A DNA stretch of 45,090 nt from Apostichopus parvimensis. Taxonomy: Eukaryota > Echinodermata > Holothuroidea > Aspidochirotida > Stichopodidae. The stretch spans positions 763-45,852 of the forward strand of contig KN889905.1 of NCBI GenBank assembly GCA_000934455.1, in the 5' to 3' direction. Below are more notes on the stretch, generated by a model. It saw only the letters and a list, made by a program, of their open reading frames with translations. It had not been told where the DNA came from and did no database searches. The stretch is not shown here. Numbering within the stretch: position 1 is the stretch's first letter.

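Noticed and set aside
1-45090. Retroviral, LTR or Polinton-type elements
   Set aside because: No paired long terminal repeats, no capsid, integrase or protease-like frames were found; the mobile DNA is LINE, SINE, hAT, TTAA-type and a small unclassified repeat.

Overview
This is eukaryotic, intron-rich, AT-rich DNA. Its introns carry the repeat load of a marine invertebrate: two non-autonomous hAT elements, two copies of a TTAA-flanked element, a tRNA-derived SINE, LINE 3' ends, hammerhead-like repeats and many satellites. The repeat types and the gene style suggest a deuterostome such as an echinoderm. That is an inference; no marker gene fixes the species.

The whole window lies inside one giant gene on the + strand. 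I can chain 44 coding exons, from base 92 to the window end. All 43 junctions have GT/AG borders and matching phase, and they give about 11.25 kb of open reading frame (about 3,750 residues). Neither end of the gene is present: the first exon has an incoming phase-1 splice site and the last is still open at base 45090. No credible second host gene is seen on either strand.

The protein is a tandem array of long modules, eight or nine in this window, each spread over roughly 4 to 7 kb. A module runs: a GTVYL strand and 'LIVDNN' linker; a segment ending in an HLA-like motif; 'GD..G.LHVG..Q.L.I'; 'LTLP'; short strands with GG turns; a Gly-rich 'HGG.GG...YGS...P' stretch; 'GGG.L.L...L.V.G.I.A.G'; '[10 protein letters not shown]...G.I.ANGG'; '[11 protein letters not shown]...YGG'; then the next GTVYL. 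N-glycosylation sequons recur. This looks like a secreted or surface beta-solenoid-like repeat protein. I do not recognise a named family, and the function is unknown.

The most unusual feature is at the exon borders. At seven exons the splice site plus some coding bases is tandemly duplicated: exon 1 (113 bp), exon 4 (whole-exon copies, 180 bp apart), exon 8 (8 x 65 bp, acceptor), exon 10 (3 x 33 bp, donor, in frame), exon 15 (2 x 114 bp, acceptor), exon 23 (7 x about 75 bp, acceptor) and exon 33 (about 4 x 95 bp, acceptor). The upstream acceptors of exons 15, 23 and 33 lead quickly into stops. The exon 10 donors add 11 residues per step. The exon 4 copies are separated by only 39 bases, which could make them mutually exclusive.

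Layout by modules: 1-5.6 kb, end of module 1 (exons 1-6); 5.6-12.4 kb, module 2 (exons 7-11); 12.4-19.9 kb, module 3 (12-19); 19.9-24.2 kb, module 4 (20-23); 24.3-30.6 kb, module 5 (24-29); 30.7-34.3 kb, module 6 (30-34); 34.3-38.6 kb, module 7 (34-38); 38.6-43.4 kb, module 8 (39-43); 43.4-45.09 kb, start of module 9 (43-44).
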